Notes: generated by a model from the sequence alone, not told the origin. Numbered from the stretch's first letter, positions 1 through 7,969 are shown. The stretch is DNA of 64,000 bases from Sphingomonas phyllosphaerae (GCA_036946405.1 JAQIJC010000001.1:2177001-2241000), one strand, 5' to 3'. Made by a program: numbers and translations.

Positions 1-261
1 GTTGGACTTGTGGACGATCTGGTTGACTGCGAACGGTGCGGCGGGGGATTCGGGATGCGCGCGGTCGTGCGCGGCGAGTTCCTCGGTGATGCGGTGGAGC
101 CATTCGTCGAGCATCGCCGCGGGGCGCGCGTTGAGCGCGGGGAACGATCCGACGATCCCCGCCTGGCACTGCGCGATCACCAGATCCGGGTTGGAGATGA
201 TGAACAGCGGCGACCCGATCACGGGGAGACGCAGGCGCGACAGGAGCGGGGGGATCGACAT
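1..261 (-). CDS. Nitronate monooxygenase (2-nitropropane dioxygenase family), N-terminal part
   Basis: This is the first 87 residues of an FMN-dependent nitronate monooxygenase, which oxidises alkyl nitronates to carbonyl compounds plus nitrite. It reads MSIPPLLSRLRLPVIGSPLF and then runs through the family hallmarks IVGSFPALNAR and FAVNQIVHKSN before the window ends. The frame is open to base 1, so the FMN-binding barrel and catalytic His lie outside. Start chosen at the ATG at 261, because the family begins a few residues before the LRLPVIGSP strand. Family assignment is firm; the true substrate is unknown. Confidence 0.85.
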   Translation of the reverse strand, partial: MSIPPLLSRLRLPVIGSPLFIISNPDLVIAQCQAGIVGSFPALNARPAAMLDEWLHRITEELAAHDRAHPESPAAPFAVNQIVHKSN

Positions 262-301
262 GCCCGGGGTTATGTGGGGCGGGCAGGAGTGTGGCAAGAT
301 T

Positions 302-330
302 GACGCCACGTCAGGTGGCGCGGGTTTTTT
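302..330 (+). terminator. Terminator-like hairpin with T run
   Basis: A 6-bp stem (CGCCAC at 304-309, GTGGCG at 315-320) with a 5-base loop is followed by CGGG and six T at 325-330. It has the form of an intrinsic terminator on the + strand, but I see no + strand gene before it. It sits upstream of the divergent nitronate monooxygenase, so its role is unclear. Confidence 0.3.
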
Positions 331-336
331 CTACAC

Positions 337-431
337 CGTCCTTCCCGCGCAGGCGGGAATCCAGAACATCTGACGCCGTGACTCTTGCGAAGACCTGCGC
401 GTCTGGATCCCCGCCTGCGCGGGGATGACGG
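337..431. repeat. Interspersed palindromic repeat, family 1, copy 1
   Basis: Two arms pair with each other (CGTCNTTCCCGCGCAGGCGG at the left, its complement ending in GGATGACG at the right) around a spacer of about 35 bases that ends in GACCTGCGCGTCTGG. Related full copies lie at 7081-7174 and 55216-55310 and a half copy at 51399-51426. All are intergenic. It resembles a REP/MITE-like element. Confidence 0.75.
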
Positions 432-436
432 GGTCG

Positions 437-961
437 TCACTCCACCCGCTCCAGCCCCTCGGCCGCCGCGCGCGCATTCTCCACATAATGCGCCGCCGAC
501 AGCCGCAGCCCCGCGACCGTCGCATCATCCAGCTCGCGCACGACGCGCGCCGGGCTGCCGACGATCAGCGAGCGCGGCGGGAAGACCTTGCCTTCGGTGA
601 CCAGCGCGCCCGCGCCGACGATGCAGTCCGCGCCGATCACCGCGCGGTTGAGGACGATCGCGCCCATGCCGATCAGCGTCCGGTCACCGATCGTGCAGCC
701 GTGCAGCACCGCATGATGGCCGATCGTGCATTCGGTGCCGATCGTCAGCGGCGCGCCGGGGTCCGAATGGAGCATCGCGCCCTCCTGCACGTTGCTGCGC
801 GCGCCGACCGCGATCGTGGTATTGTCGCCGCGGATCACCGCGCCGAACCAGACGCCGACCTCCTCGCCGAGCACCACGTCGCCGATCACGTCGGCACTCG
901 GCGCGACCCAGGCGGAGGCGGCGCGGGTGGGGCGTTGTCCCTTGAAGGCATAGAGCGGCAT
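437..961 (-). CDS. Gamma-carbonic-anhydrase-like hexapeptide-repeat protein
   Basis: 174 residues forming a left-handed beta-helix of hexapeptide repeats (for example IGDVVLGEEVGVWFGAVIRG near residues 26-45), followed by a short C-terminal helix. The putative metal ligands of the YrdA/gamma-CA family are present: His65, His82 or His83, and His87. Family members bind zinc or iron at the trimer interface; some hydrate CO2 and many have no proven activity. Length is normal for the family. It stands alone, with its start facing the small + strand gene at 1051. Fold assignment is sure; enzymatic role is inference. Confidence 0.85.
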   Translation of the reverse strand: MPLYAFKGQRPTRAASAWVAPSADVIGDVVLGEEVGVWFGAVIRGDNTTIAVGARSNVQEGAMLHSDPGAPLTIGTECTIGHHAVLHGCTIGDRTLIGMGAIVLNRAVIGADCIVGAGALVTEGKVFPPRSLIVGSPARVVRELDDATVAGLRLSAAHYVENARAAAEGLERVE

Positions 962-1050
962 CGCTTCGTTCCCCGGTTGTCCCGTCGCGACACATGGACC
1001 GCGACAGGGGATGGTGGCCGAATATGTAAACGGCGCGTTAAGAGATCGCT

Positions 1051-1218
1051 ATGCAACGCCGACTGGTCCTGACGAACGAGGGTGCGCGACACCCCTTCCG
1101 CCGCACCCTTCCGCCGCCCCCGGCGCAGCAGGCGACGAAGCCGGGCGATCAGGACGTGCGCCTGTTCCTGCTCAGCTTCGGTGCCTTCTTCATCACCTTC
1201 TCGACGCTGTTCTTCTAG
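1051..1218 (+). CDS. Small membrane protein, 55 aa, hypothetical
   Basis: An ATG-started frame of 55 residues. It has a basic N-terminus (MQRRLVLTNEGARHPFRR), a Pro-rich linker and a C-terminal hydrophobic segment (LFLLSFGAFFITFSTLFF, about residues 38-55) that would be a single membrane anchor ending at the stop codon. It fills the space between the divergent carbonic-anhydrase-like gene and the convergent transporter gene, 4 bp from the latter. The composition looks like a real tail-anchored small protein. I do not recognise the family. Confidence 0.55.
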   Translation: MQRRLVLTNEGARHPFRRTLPPPPAQQATKPGDQDVRLFLLSFGAFFITFSTLFF

Positions 1219-1222
1219 GCGG

Positions 1223-2518
1223 TCAATCGCAGGCGCGATGCAGCCGCTGCGCGATCAGCGCCGAGATCACGCACATCCCGACGACCACCAGCAACAGCTG
1301 GGAGGGCGTGACGCCCAGCGCGGTGATCCCCGCCACCGCGACCGAACCGAACGTCATCGCCCCGGCATTGACGACGTTGTTGGCGGCGACCGTCCGCGCG
1401 GTATGGTCCTTAGTCACGGTGGTGGTCAGGAACGCGTAGAGCGGCACCACGAACATCCCGCCGAAGATCGCGACGCCGAGCAGCGCGAGCAGCACCAGCA
1501 CCGCATGGGGTTGCCGGATGAAGCTGGCCATGTCGAACAAATGGCCCTCCGGCGCGGGAGTCCACAGCCCGACGACCCACCAGAAGGCGAGCACCGCCAG
1601 CCCCATCGCGATCACCGAGGCGGGCGAGAAGCGCGCGGAAATTCGCCCGCGCAGCATCAGGTTGATGACCACCGACCCGATCGCGACCCCGATCGAGAAC
1701 ACCGCGAGCACGAGGCTGGCGACGCTGGCATCGGCGGTCAGGACGTTCTTGACCAGCGGCGGGAAGACGATGATGAGCACCGAGCCGATCGTCCAGAAGA
1801 AGCTGATCGCGCAGATCGCGAGGAACAGTCGCGGGATATGCATCGTCTCGGCGATCAATCGCCATGAGGCGCGGATCGGATTATAGTCGAGCACCAGCTT
1901 CGGTCCGAGCCGCGGCGCAGGCGGCACCGCACGCGCCGTCAGCCAGCCGAGCAGCGCGACCCCGAGCGTCAGCGCGGTGACGAGCAACGGCGACTTGTAG
2001 ACGAAGCCGGCGAGGATCGTGCCGAGCAGGATCGAAAGATACGTCCCGGCCTCGACCAGCCCGGTGCCGCCGAGCACATCGTCCTCATCGAGATGCTGCG
2101 GCAGGATCGCATATTTGATCGGGCCGAAGAACGTCGAATGCACGCCGAGCCCGGTGACCGCAGCGAGCATCAGCACGAGCGGAAGCGTCACCGCGCCGGT
2201 GCGCGCGAGCATCAGCCCGGCACCGCCGACGCCCATGATGGCGATCTCGACCGTCTTTACCAGCCGGATGATCCGCGCCTTGTCGCTCGAATCGGCGAGC
2301 TGGCCCGACAGCGCGGACAGCACGAAGAACGGCAGGATGAACAGCGCCGCGGTCAACGCGTTGAAGAAACTCTCCTGCGTCTCGTCGGCGAAGATCTCAT
2401 AGGTGGCGAACAGCACCATCGAGGTCTTGAAGAGATTGTCGTTGAAGGCGCCGAGAAACTGCGTGGTGAACAGCGGCAGGAAACGCCGCCGCTTGAGAAG
2501 CCCGAGGGCATTGATCAT
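1223..2518 (-). CDS. MFS transporter, LplT-like (lysophospholipid transporter family)
   Basis: About 431 residues with some 12 predicted membrane segments. The N-terminus carries FLPLFTTQFLGAFNDNLFK, the signature of the LplT/MFS group that flips lysophospholipids across the inner membrane. In many proteobacteria this domain is fused to acyltransferase and acyl-ACP synthetase domains; here it stands alone. The start at 2518 (MINALGLLKRRRFLP) is preferred because the family begins just before that segment. The same frame is open to an upstream ATG at 2563 and further to 2644. It is divergent from pgsA, so a phospholipid role fits. Substrate is inferred. Confidence 0.75.
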   Translation of the reverse strand: MINALGLLKRRRFLPLFTTQFLGAFNDNLFKTSMVLFATYEIFADETQESFFNALTAALFILPFFVLSALSGQLADSSDKARIIRLVKTVEIAIMGVGGAGLMLARTGAVTLPLVLMLAAVTGLGVHSTFFGPIKYAILPQHLDEDDVLGGTGLVEAGTYLSILLGTILAGFVYKSPLLVTALTLGVALLGWLTARAVPPAPRLGPKLVLDYNPIRASWRLIAETMHIPRLFLAICAISFFWTIGSVLIIVFPPLVKNVLTADASVASLVLAVFSIGVAIGSVVINLMLRGRISARFSPASVIAMGLAVLAFWWVVGLWTPAPEGHLFDMASFIRQPHAVLVLLALLGVAIFGGMFVVPLYAFLTTTVTKDHTARTVAANNVVNAGAMTFGSVAVAGITALGVTPSQLLLVVVGMCVISALIAQRLHRACD

Positions 2519-2646
2519 GACGCGGGACCCGGCCCCCGGATTGTTGGCAATTCGCCGAGCCATAGCCGCTGCCCCGCCGCGATCCAACGGCGATTTTCGG
2601 TCGACGGGCGCTTGCGCTGTCCGCGCCGCGGGTCCACGTCGCACCC

Positions 2647-3213
2647 ATGCTGTCCCTGCCCAACATCCTGACGCTGTCGCGGATCGTCGCGGTGCCGCTG
2701 CTGGTGGCGTTCCTCTGGTGGCCGAGCTGGCGGTTCGGGTTCGGGGTCGCGTTCGGCCTCTATTGCCTGATGGGCGTCACCGATTATTTCGACGGTTATC
2801 TCGCGCGCGCGCAGGGTACGGTGTCGAAGCTGGGCGTGTTCCTCGATCCGATCGCCGACAAGATCATGGTCGCCGCGGTGATCCTGATGCTGGTCGGCAC
2901 GCGTCACGACGACGTTGCGGCGATCACCGGCGTGCATATCATCGCGGCATTGGTGATCCTGCTGCGCGAGATCGCGGTCAGCGGCTTGCGCGAGTTCCTC
3001 GCCGGATTGCAGGTGTCGCTCCCGGTATCGCGACTGGCGAAGTGGAAGACGACGTTGCAGCTCGTCTCGCTGGGCGGTCTGATCCTGTCGGGTGCGCTGC
3101 CCGGCGAGGCGTGGATCAAGGTCGTGAGCCTCGCCAGCCTGTGGGGGGCGGCCGCGCTGACGATCGTCACCGGCTGGGATTATTTGCGGGTTGGCCTGAA
3201 GCACATGGATTGA
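2647..3213 (+). CDS. pgsA: CDP-diacylglycerol--glycerol-3-phosphate 3-phosphatidyltransferase
   Basis: Catalyses the committed step of phosphatidylglycerol and cardiolipin synthesis: CDP-diacylglycerol plus glycerol 3-phosphate gives phosphatidylglycerol phosphate plus CMP, at the inner membrane. The 188-residue protein has the complete CDP-alcohol phosphotransferase motif D49-G50-x2-A53-R54-x8-G63-x3-D67-x3-D71 (DYFDGYLARA then GVFLDPIADK), plus several hydrophobic segments. Length is typical. It is followed by a ~100 bp gap and then moaD, in the same direction but of unrelated pathway. Confidence 0.93.
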   Translation: MLSLPNILTLSRIVAVPLLVAFLWWPSWRFGFGVAFGLYCLMGVTDYFDGYLARAQGTVSKLGVFLDPIADKIMVAAVILMLVGTRHDDVAAITGVHIIAALVILLREIAVSGLREFLAGLQVSLPVSRLAKWKTTLQLVSLGGLILSGALPGEAWIKVVSLASLWGAAALTIVTGWDYLRVGLKHMD

Positions 3214-3224
3214 GCCTCTCCTTT

Positions 3225-3298
3225 CGCTTCGAGCCGCCGTCGAGCGTCGTCGAGGCGGCATGTCGAGAAGGTGCAGGGCGGGACAACCTCTCGACGGA
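3225..3298. repeat. Imperfect palindrome downstream of pgsA
   Basis: The intergenic stretch contains GCCGCC and GGCGGC arms around a GTCGAG-rich loop, and TCGAGAAGG/CCTCTCGA elements flank it. It could fold in the pgsA 3' end or be a remnant of an interspersed repeat. No coding signal is seen here. Confidence 0.3.
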
Positions 3299-3316
3299 CG
3301 GGTTAGTGGGACGACG

Positions 3317-3568
3317 ATGAAACTACTCTATTTCGCTTGGGTGCGCGAACGGATCGGCCTTGCCGAGGAAGACGTGACCCCGCCGGCCGACGTCGCCACC
3401 GTCGCCGATCTGGTCGCGTGGCTTGCGCCGCGCAGCGCCGGCCATGCCGCCGCCTTCGCCGATCCGGCGCGGCTGCGTGCGGCGGTCGATCAGGCGTTCG
3501 TGCCCTTGGACACGCCGGTGGCAGGCGCGCGTGAGGTGGCGATCTTCCCGCCGGTGACGGGCGGATGA
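3317..3568 (+). CDS. moaD: Molybdopterin synthase small subunit (sulfur carrier)
   Basis: 83-residue ubiquitin-like protein ending in the Gly-Gly tail (FPPVTGG) that is thiocarboxylated and delivers sulfur to precursor Z in molybdopterin synthesis. Start at 3317 (MKLLYFAWVRERIG) is chosen because the beta-grasp fold begins there; the frame is open further upstream. The ATG of moaE overlaps its stop by 4 bp (ATGA), so the two subunits of the synthase are made in a coupled way. Confidence 0.93.
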   Translation: MKLLYFAWVRERIGLAEEDVTPPADVATVADLVAWLAPRSAGHAAAFADPARLRAAVDQAFVPLDTPVAGAREVAIFPPVTGG

Positions 3569-3996
3569 TCCGTGTGCTCGTCTCACGCGAACCGATCGAC
3601 ATCGCGGGCGAGTTCGCGCGCGTGGAGCAGGGCGGGGCGGTAGCGACCTTTACCGGTCTGGTGCGCGCCGACGATGGCGTCGCGACGCTGGAGCTGGAAC
3701 ATTATCCCGGCGCCACCGAGGCAGCGCTGACGCGGCTCGCCGAAGAGGCGCGCGCGCGCTGGTCGCTGACCGCGGCGACGATCGTCCACCGGGTCGGCCC
3801 GATGACGCCCGGCGAGCGGATCGTGTTCGTCGGTACCTGTTCGGCGCATCGTGCCGCCGCGCTCGACGCCTGCGCGTTCCTGATCGATCGGCTCAAGACC
3901 GATGCGCCGTTCTGGAAGCGTGAGACGGTCGACGGCGCATCGCGCTGGGTGGAGGCGCGCGCCGCCGACGATCATGCGGCGGCGCGCTGGACGTGA
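3565..3996 (+). CDS. moaE: Molybdopterin synthase catalytic subunit
   Basis: 143 residues of the large subunit that binds MoaD and converts precursor Z to molybdopterin. Visible family features: GAVATFTGLVR near the N-terminus, LELEHYPGA, the HRVG and GERIVFVGT strands, and the lysine-containing active-site segment RLKTDAPFWKRE near the C-terminus. Starts inside the moaD stop codon. It is immediately followed (no gap) by the 3' end of the convergent TonB-like gene. Confidence 0.93.
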   Translation: MIRVLVSREPIDIAGEFARVEQGGAVATFTGLVRADDGVATLELEHYPGATEAALTRLAEEARARWSLTAATIVHRVGPMTPGERIVFVGTCSAHRAAALDACAFLIDRLKTDAPFWKRETVDGASRWVEARAADDHAAARWT

Positions 3997-4674
3997 TTAC
4001 CGCGGCAGCTGCCACCGGATGCGATCGGTGAAGGTCGCGGCGACCGGCGTCCCGGCATCGTCGCGCGCGGGGGTGAAGCGCGCGCGGCGCTGATAGAGCC
4101 GGCACGTCGCCTGATCGAGCGACGCATGGCCGCTCGACGCGGTGACGCTGCACGAGTCGATCCGCCCGTCCGCGTTGATCCGCAACGAAATGCCAACCAC
4201 GCCTTCCTCCTCGGCGCGGATCGCCGACGGCGGGTAATCGTCCGTCGTGATCCAGTCGTTGCGATTGCCCCGGGCGAGCACGCCGCTTGCCTTGCTGACC
4301 GTCGCGGGCTGCGTCGCGGGCTGGTCGACGGTCACGCCGTCGTTCCCGGACGCAAGCGGCGGAAGCGGTGGCGTGTCGACGAGCACGAAGGTGTTGGTGC
4401 TCTGCTGCGACGGGGCGATCGGCGTGACGGTGACGCGTGGCGTGGCGACGCTGCTCTGTTGCGGTGTCACCTTTTCCAGCTTGGGCGGGGTGATGTCGGG
4501 CGGCGGAGGCGTTTCGATCGGGATGTTGGTGGTGATGAACGGCTTCGACACCGAGTGCACGAAGTCGGCGGCCATGCCGCTGATGAAGACATAGCCGATC
4601 AGCCCGTGGATCGCGGCGACGCCCGCGATCGTGGTGAGACGCCGTGAATTGTCGATCCGATTTGCGTAAGCCAT
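3997..4674 (-). CDS. TonB-family energy transducer
   Basis: 225 residues: one N-terminal membrane anchor (TIAGVAAIHGLIGYVFISG), a Pro-rich periplasmic spacer (IETPPPPDITPPKLEK), and a TonB C-terminal domain with YPPSAIRAEEEGVVGISLRI. TonB proteins couple the proton-motive force, via ExbB/ExbD, to outer-membrane receptors. Start at 4674 (MAYANRID) is supported by GGGAGGT 7-13 bases upstream; longer frames upstream lack such support. No exbB or exbD is adjacent, so this is an orphan transducer. Which receptor it serves is not visible. Confidence 0.85.
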   Translation of the reverse strand: MAYANRIDNSRRLTTIAGVAAIHGLIGYVFISGMAADFVHSVSKPFITTNIPIETPPPPDITPPKLEKVTPQQSSVATPRVTVTPIAPSQQSTNTFVLVDTPPLPPLASGNDGVTVDQPATQPATVSKASGVLARGNRNDWITTDDYPPSAIRAEEEGVVGISLRINADGRIDSCSVTASSGHASLDQATCRLYQRRARFTPARDDAGTPVAATFTDRIRWQLPR

Positions 4675-4790
4675 GCGACCAACCTCCCGACCGGAGGCGC
4701 CACGACGGACAAAGTGCCCGGCGAACGACGAGCTCCAGAAAACGAAGCTGCGCCGATTGCGACTGCGCGTCAATCGCGACGATGACCCAT

Positions 4791-5693
4791 TCAGGCGGCG
4801 GCCTTCAGCACCTCGCCGAGCAGATGGAAGTCGCGTTCACGCGGCGAGGCGCGACGCCAGACCAGCGCCAGCGTGCGGACCGGCGCGGCGGCGTCGAGCG
4901 GGCGCGCGACGACCTTGGTATGATCGAGGATGCCCGCATCGAGCGCGATCTTGGGAAGCATCGTCACGCCCAGGCCATTGTCGACCATCTGCACCATCGT
5001 GTGCAGCGACGTGCCGAGCATCGTCGCCTCCGCACGCAGCTCGGCACGGTTGCACGCCGCCAGCGCATGTTCCTTGAGGCAATGCCCGTCCTCGAGCAGC
5101 AGCAGTCGCGTCTCATCGATCTCTTCCGGGCGGACCGCGGCGAGGCCGGCGGGCATCTCGCCCTCGGGAAAGGCGAGGAACAAGTGATCGTCGAACAGCT
5201 TGAGCACCGTCACTTCGCCACACGAATAGGGCAGGGCGAGCAGCACGCAATCGGTGCGGCCGTTGTGCAGCGCCTCGCATGCCGGGCCGCTCGGCTCCTC
5301 CCGCAGATACAGTTTCAGGTCGGGATAGTCGCGCCGCAGCCGCGGCAGGATGCGCGGGAGCAGGAAGGGCGCGATCGTCGGAATGACGCTCAGCCGCATC
5401 TCGCCCGACAGGGGACGCCCGGCGGCGCGCGCGAGATCGCCGAGTTCCTCCGCCTCGCGCAGCACGACCCGCGCCTTGGCGGCGATCTGCTCGCCGAGCG
5501 GCGTGAAGCGCACGACGCGGCGCGTCCGCTCGACCAGCGTGACGCCGATCAGCGTCTCCAATTCACGCAACCCCGCTGAAAGCGTCGACTGCGTCACGAA
5601 ACACGCCTCCGCCGCCCGGCCGAAATGGCCGTGATCCTTGAGCGCGACCAGATACTGCAATTGTTTCAACGTCGGCAGATAGGTCGCCGCCAT
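4791..5693 (-). CDS. oxyR: Hydrogen-peroxide-sensing LysR regulator OxyR
   Basis: 300-residue LysR-type activator. The N-terminal winged helix-turn-helix is at about residues 8-65 (LKQLQYLVALKDHGHFGRAA). The effector domain has Cys205 (EDGHC) and Cys214 (LAAC), nine residues apart like Cys199 and Cys208 of Escherichia coli OxyR, so disulfide switching by peroxide is likely. It is divergent from the ahpC-ahpD genes across a 153-bp intergenic region, the usual arrangement of regulator and target. Assignment is firm. Confidence 0.92.
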   Translation of the reverse strand: MAATYLPTLKQLQYLVALKDHGHFGRAAEACFVTQSTLSAGLRELETLIGVTLVERTRRVVRFTPLGEQIAAKARVVLREAEELGDLARAAGRPLSGEMRLSVIPTIAPFLLPRILPRLRRDYPDLKLYLREEPSGPACEALHNGRTDCVLLALPYSCGEVTVLKLFDDHLFLAFPEGEMPAGLAAVRPEEIDETRLLLLEDGHCLKEHALAACNRAELRAEATMLGTSLHTMVQMVDNGLGVTMLPKIALDAGILDHTKVVARPLDAAAPVRTLALVWRRASPRERDFHLLGEVLKAAA

Positions 5694-5732
5694 TCATCGT
5701 CTCCACCGATCACTGCGCGTGGAATAGACGAT

Positions 5733-5761
5733 TTGTTCGATTACGCGAAGCCCCCTATATC
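5733..5761 (+). promoter_or_regulatory. Candidate ahpC promoter in the oxyR-ahpC intergenic region
   Basis: TTGTTC at 5733-5738 and TATATC at 5756-5761 are separated by 17 bases, a good spacing for a housekeeping-type promoter firing toward ahpC. The AT-richer segment beginning AATAGACGATT just upstream (5723 onward) is where an OxyR tetramer would be expected, but I do not see a clean repeat. The ahpC start has a strong AAAGGAG ribosome site. Inference only. Confidence 0.4.
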
Positions 5762-5846
5762 GCTTTCGCAACGAGAGGCGGCGCGATGACGCAACCCCGG
5801 CAGAGAGGATGGCTGGAACTCCGCATTCTATTCAAAGGAGCCAGAC

Positions 5847-6392
5847 ATGCTGACCATCGGCGACATCTTCCCCGCCATCACCGTCCCCGTCCAGCAGGGC
5901 ACCAGCGCGCTCCCCAACGGTGAGACGCTCGACCTGACCACCGCCTATCCGGGCAAGTGGAAGGTGCTGTTCTACTGGCCGAAGGACTTCACCTTCGTCT
6001 GCCCGACCGAGATCGTCGGCTACAGCCAGATCAAGGGTGACTTCGAGGATCGCGACGCGGTGCTGATCGGCGCCTCGACCGACACCGCGCACGTCCATCT
6101 CGCGTGGCGCAAGTCGGACCCGGATCTCGCCGCAGCCGACTTCCCGTGGCTGGCGGACAATGGCCGCACGCTGGCCGACGCGCTGGGCATCGTCGACAAG
6201 AACGAGCATGTCGCGTTCCGCGCGACGTTCATCGTCGATCCGGACAACGTCATCCAGGCGGTGCAGGTCAACGGGCTGAACGTCGGCCGCAACCCGGCCG
6301 AGACGCTGCGCGTGCTCGACGCGCTGCAGACCGACGAGCTGTGCCCGTGCAACTGGAACAAGGGCGACGACGTCCTGCAGGTCGCGGCCTGA
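5847..6392 (+). CDS. ahpC: Alkyl hydroperoxide reductase / peroxiredoxin
   Basis: 181-residue peroxiredoxin that reduces H2O2, organic peroxides and peroxynitrite. The peroxidatic Cys52 lies in FTFVCPTEIVGYS. The C-terminus has Cys166 and Cys168 in ELCPCNWNKGDD, typical of the AhpC type served by AhpD rather than AhpF. Preceded by AAAGGAG. Followed after a palindromic repeat by ahpD, which should regenerate it. The divergent oxyR is the likely activator. Confidence 0.93.
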   Translation: MLTIGDIFPAITVPVQQGTSALPNGETLDLTTAYPGKWKVLFYWPKDFTFVCPTEIVGYSQIKGDFEDRDAVLIGASTDTAHVHLAWRKSDPDLAAADFPWLADNGRTLADALGIVDKNEHVAFRATFIVDPDNVIQAVQVNGLNVGRNPAETLRVLDALQTDELCPCNWNKGDDVLQVAA

Positions 6393-6450
6393 GTTACCCG
6401 GGGGTGGGGCCGATCGGTCCCGCCCTCTTTCTCTAAAGAAATCGCCCGCC

Positions 6451-6529
6451 CGTCATTGCGAGCGCAGCGAAGCAATCCAGAGCGTCACGCGCTGGGCTCT
6501 GGATTGCTTCGCTGCGCTCGCAATGACGG
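6451..6529. repeat. Perfect-armed palindrome between ahpC and ahpD
   Basis: Arms CGTCATTGCGAGCGCAGCGA (left) and its complement ending in CAATGACG (right) continue inward to CTCTGGATT/AATCCAGAG, with a loop of about 14 bases. It would fold into a roughly 32-bp hairpin in the ahpC-ahpD transcript. It is a second family of interspersed palindromes, distinct from the CCCGCG type. A partial-termination or mRNA-processing role between the two genes is inference. Confidence 0.75.
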
Positions 6530-6549
6530 GTCGTGGTCGGAGACATGAC

Positions 6550-7071
6550 ATGGCTCTCAAGGAATTCGCGGGCACGTTGCCCGATTTCGCCAAGGACATC
6601 CGCCTCAACGTCGGCTCGCTGCTGAACGAGACGGTGCTCAACGACCAGCGCAAATATGGCACGTTGCTCGCCTGCGCGCATGGCTCGGGCTACAAGCCGT
6701 TGGTTGAGGCGACCGAAGCCGAGATCGCCGACAAGCTGTCGCCCGAGGCGGCGACCGCGGCGCGTGCGGCTGCGGCGGTGATGGCGATGAACAACGTCTA
6801 TTACCGCTTCACGCACCTCGCCAGCAACGAGGAATATGCCCGGATGCCGGCCAAGCTGCGCATGAACGTGATCGGCGCGCCGGGGATCGACAAGGTCGAT
6901 TTCGAGCTGTTCAGCCTCGCGGTCAGCGCGATGAACGGCTGCGGCATGTGCATCGACAGCCATGAGCAGGTGCTCAAGAAGGCTGGCGTCACCGCCGAGA
7001 TGATCCAGACCGCCGCGCGCATCGCCTCGGTGATGAAGGCGGTCGCGACGGTCCACGCGGTCAGCGCGTAA
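6550..7071 (+). CDS. ahpD: Alkyl hydroperoxidase AhpD (AhpC-reducing adaptor)
   Basis: 173-residue all-helical AhpD. The active-site C131-G-M-C134 with His138 is visible in NGCGMCIDSHEQ. AhpD passes electrons to AhpC from a dihydrolipoamide-linked system and has weak peroxidase activity. Start at 6550 (MALKEFAGTLPDF) matches the family's beginning; the nine codons upstream belong to the palindromic repeat. Functional pair with ahpC at 5847. Confidence 0.92.
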   Translation: MALKEFAGTLPDFAKDIRLNVGSLLNETVLNDQRKYGTLLACAHGSGYKPLVEATEAEIADKLSPEAATAARAAAAVMAMNNVYYRFTHLASNEEYARMPAKLRMNVIGAPGIDKVDFELFSLAVSAMNGCGMCIDSHEQVLKKAGVTAEMIQTAARIASVMKAVATVHAVSA

Positions 7072-7080
7072 CGTCACTCC

Positions 7081-7174
7081 CGTCATCCCCGCGAAGGCGG
7101 GGATCCAGAAGCGCGAACGTCGCGGCTCTTGCGAGCACCTGCGTGTCTGGATTCCCGCCTTCGCGGGAATGACG
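7081..7174. repeat. Interspersed palindromic repeat, family 1, copy 2
   Basis: Arms CGTCATCCCCGCGAAGGCGG and ATTCCCGCCTTCGCGGGAAT pair around a spacer ending GCACCTGCGTGTCTGG. It lies between the convergent ahpD and TauE/SafE genes, where it may also act as a bidirectional transcription stop. Confidence 0.8.
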
Positions 7175-7198
7175 GCGGTGACGCATGTCGCCGCCCGG

Positions 7199-7969
7199 CT
7201 ACATCAGCACCGCGCGGACGAAGCCGTAGGTGCTGGTGATCGTCAGCACCGTGCCGACCATCACCAGCATGATCTTCATCGGAATGCGCTTGGCGAAGAA
7301 CGCGCCGAGCGGTGCGGCGAACACGCCGCCGATCAGCAGGCCGACCGTCGCGGTCGCGAAATCCTTGACGCCCAGATGATAGATGAAGGTCGCCGAGACG
7401 ACCGCGGTCAGGAAGAACTCGACCGCGCTGACCGTGCCGACCACCTTGCGCGGCTCGACGCCCTGCACCAGCAGGTTGGAGGTGACGATCGGCCCCCAGC
7501 CGCCGCCGCCCGCCGCGTCCATGAACCCGCCGAGCAGCCCAAGCGGTTCGACCACCTTGGGCTTGCTGACCTTCGGCGGGAACATCAGCCCGCGGACGAG
7601 CAGATAGATGCCGATGATGACCAGATAGGCGAGCACGAACGGCTTCACGACCGCGCCGTCGATATTGGTCAGGACATAGGCACCCGCCACGCCGCCGATC
7701 ACGCCGGGGATCAGCAGCCGCAGGAACAGCCCCTTGTCGATGTTGCCGGTGATCGCATGGCTGATCCCGGAGATCGCGGTGGTGAAGGTTTCGACGATAT
7801 GGACGTTGGCCGACGCCCGCGCCGGCGGGAGGCCCATCACGGCGACGAGCAAGGTGTTGCAGATGACTCCAAAGGCCATGCCGAGCGCGCCATCGACGAG
7901 CTGCGCACCGAAACCGACCGCGATGAACGGCCAAAGTGCGGAAAAATCGAGTTGCGTCAGCGCCTGCAT
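7199..7969 (-). CDS. TauE/SafE-family sulfite/anion permease
   Basis: 256-residue inner-membrane protein with about eight hydrophobic segments in two related halves. It has the motif VDGALGMAFGV in the first half and MDAAGGGGWGPIVTSNLL in the second, both characteristic of the TauE/SafE (DUF81) group. Members export sulfite, sulfonates or other organic anions. It is divergent from cysE, so a link to sulfur assimilation is plausible but not proven. Confidence 0.85.
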   Translation of the reverse strand: MQALTQLDFSALWPFIAVGFGAQLVDGALGMAFGVICNTLLVAVMGLPPARASANVHIVETFTTAISGISHAITGNIDKGLFLRLLIPGVIGGVAGAYVLTNIDGAVVKPFVLAYLVIIGIYLLVRGLMFPPKVSKPKVVEPLGLLGGFMDAAGGGGWGPIVTSNLLVQGVEPRKVVGTVSAVEFFLTAVVSATFIYHLGVKDFATATVGLLIGGVFAAPLGAFFAKRIPMKIMLVMVGTVLTITSTYGFVRAVLM

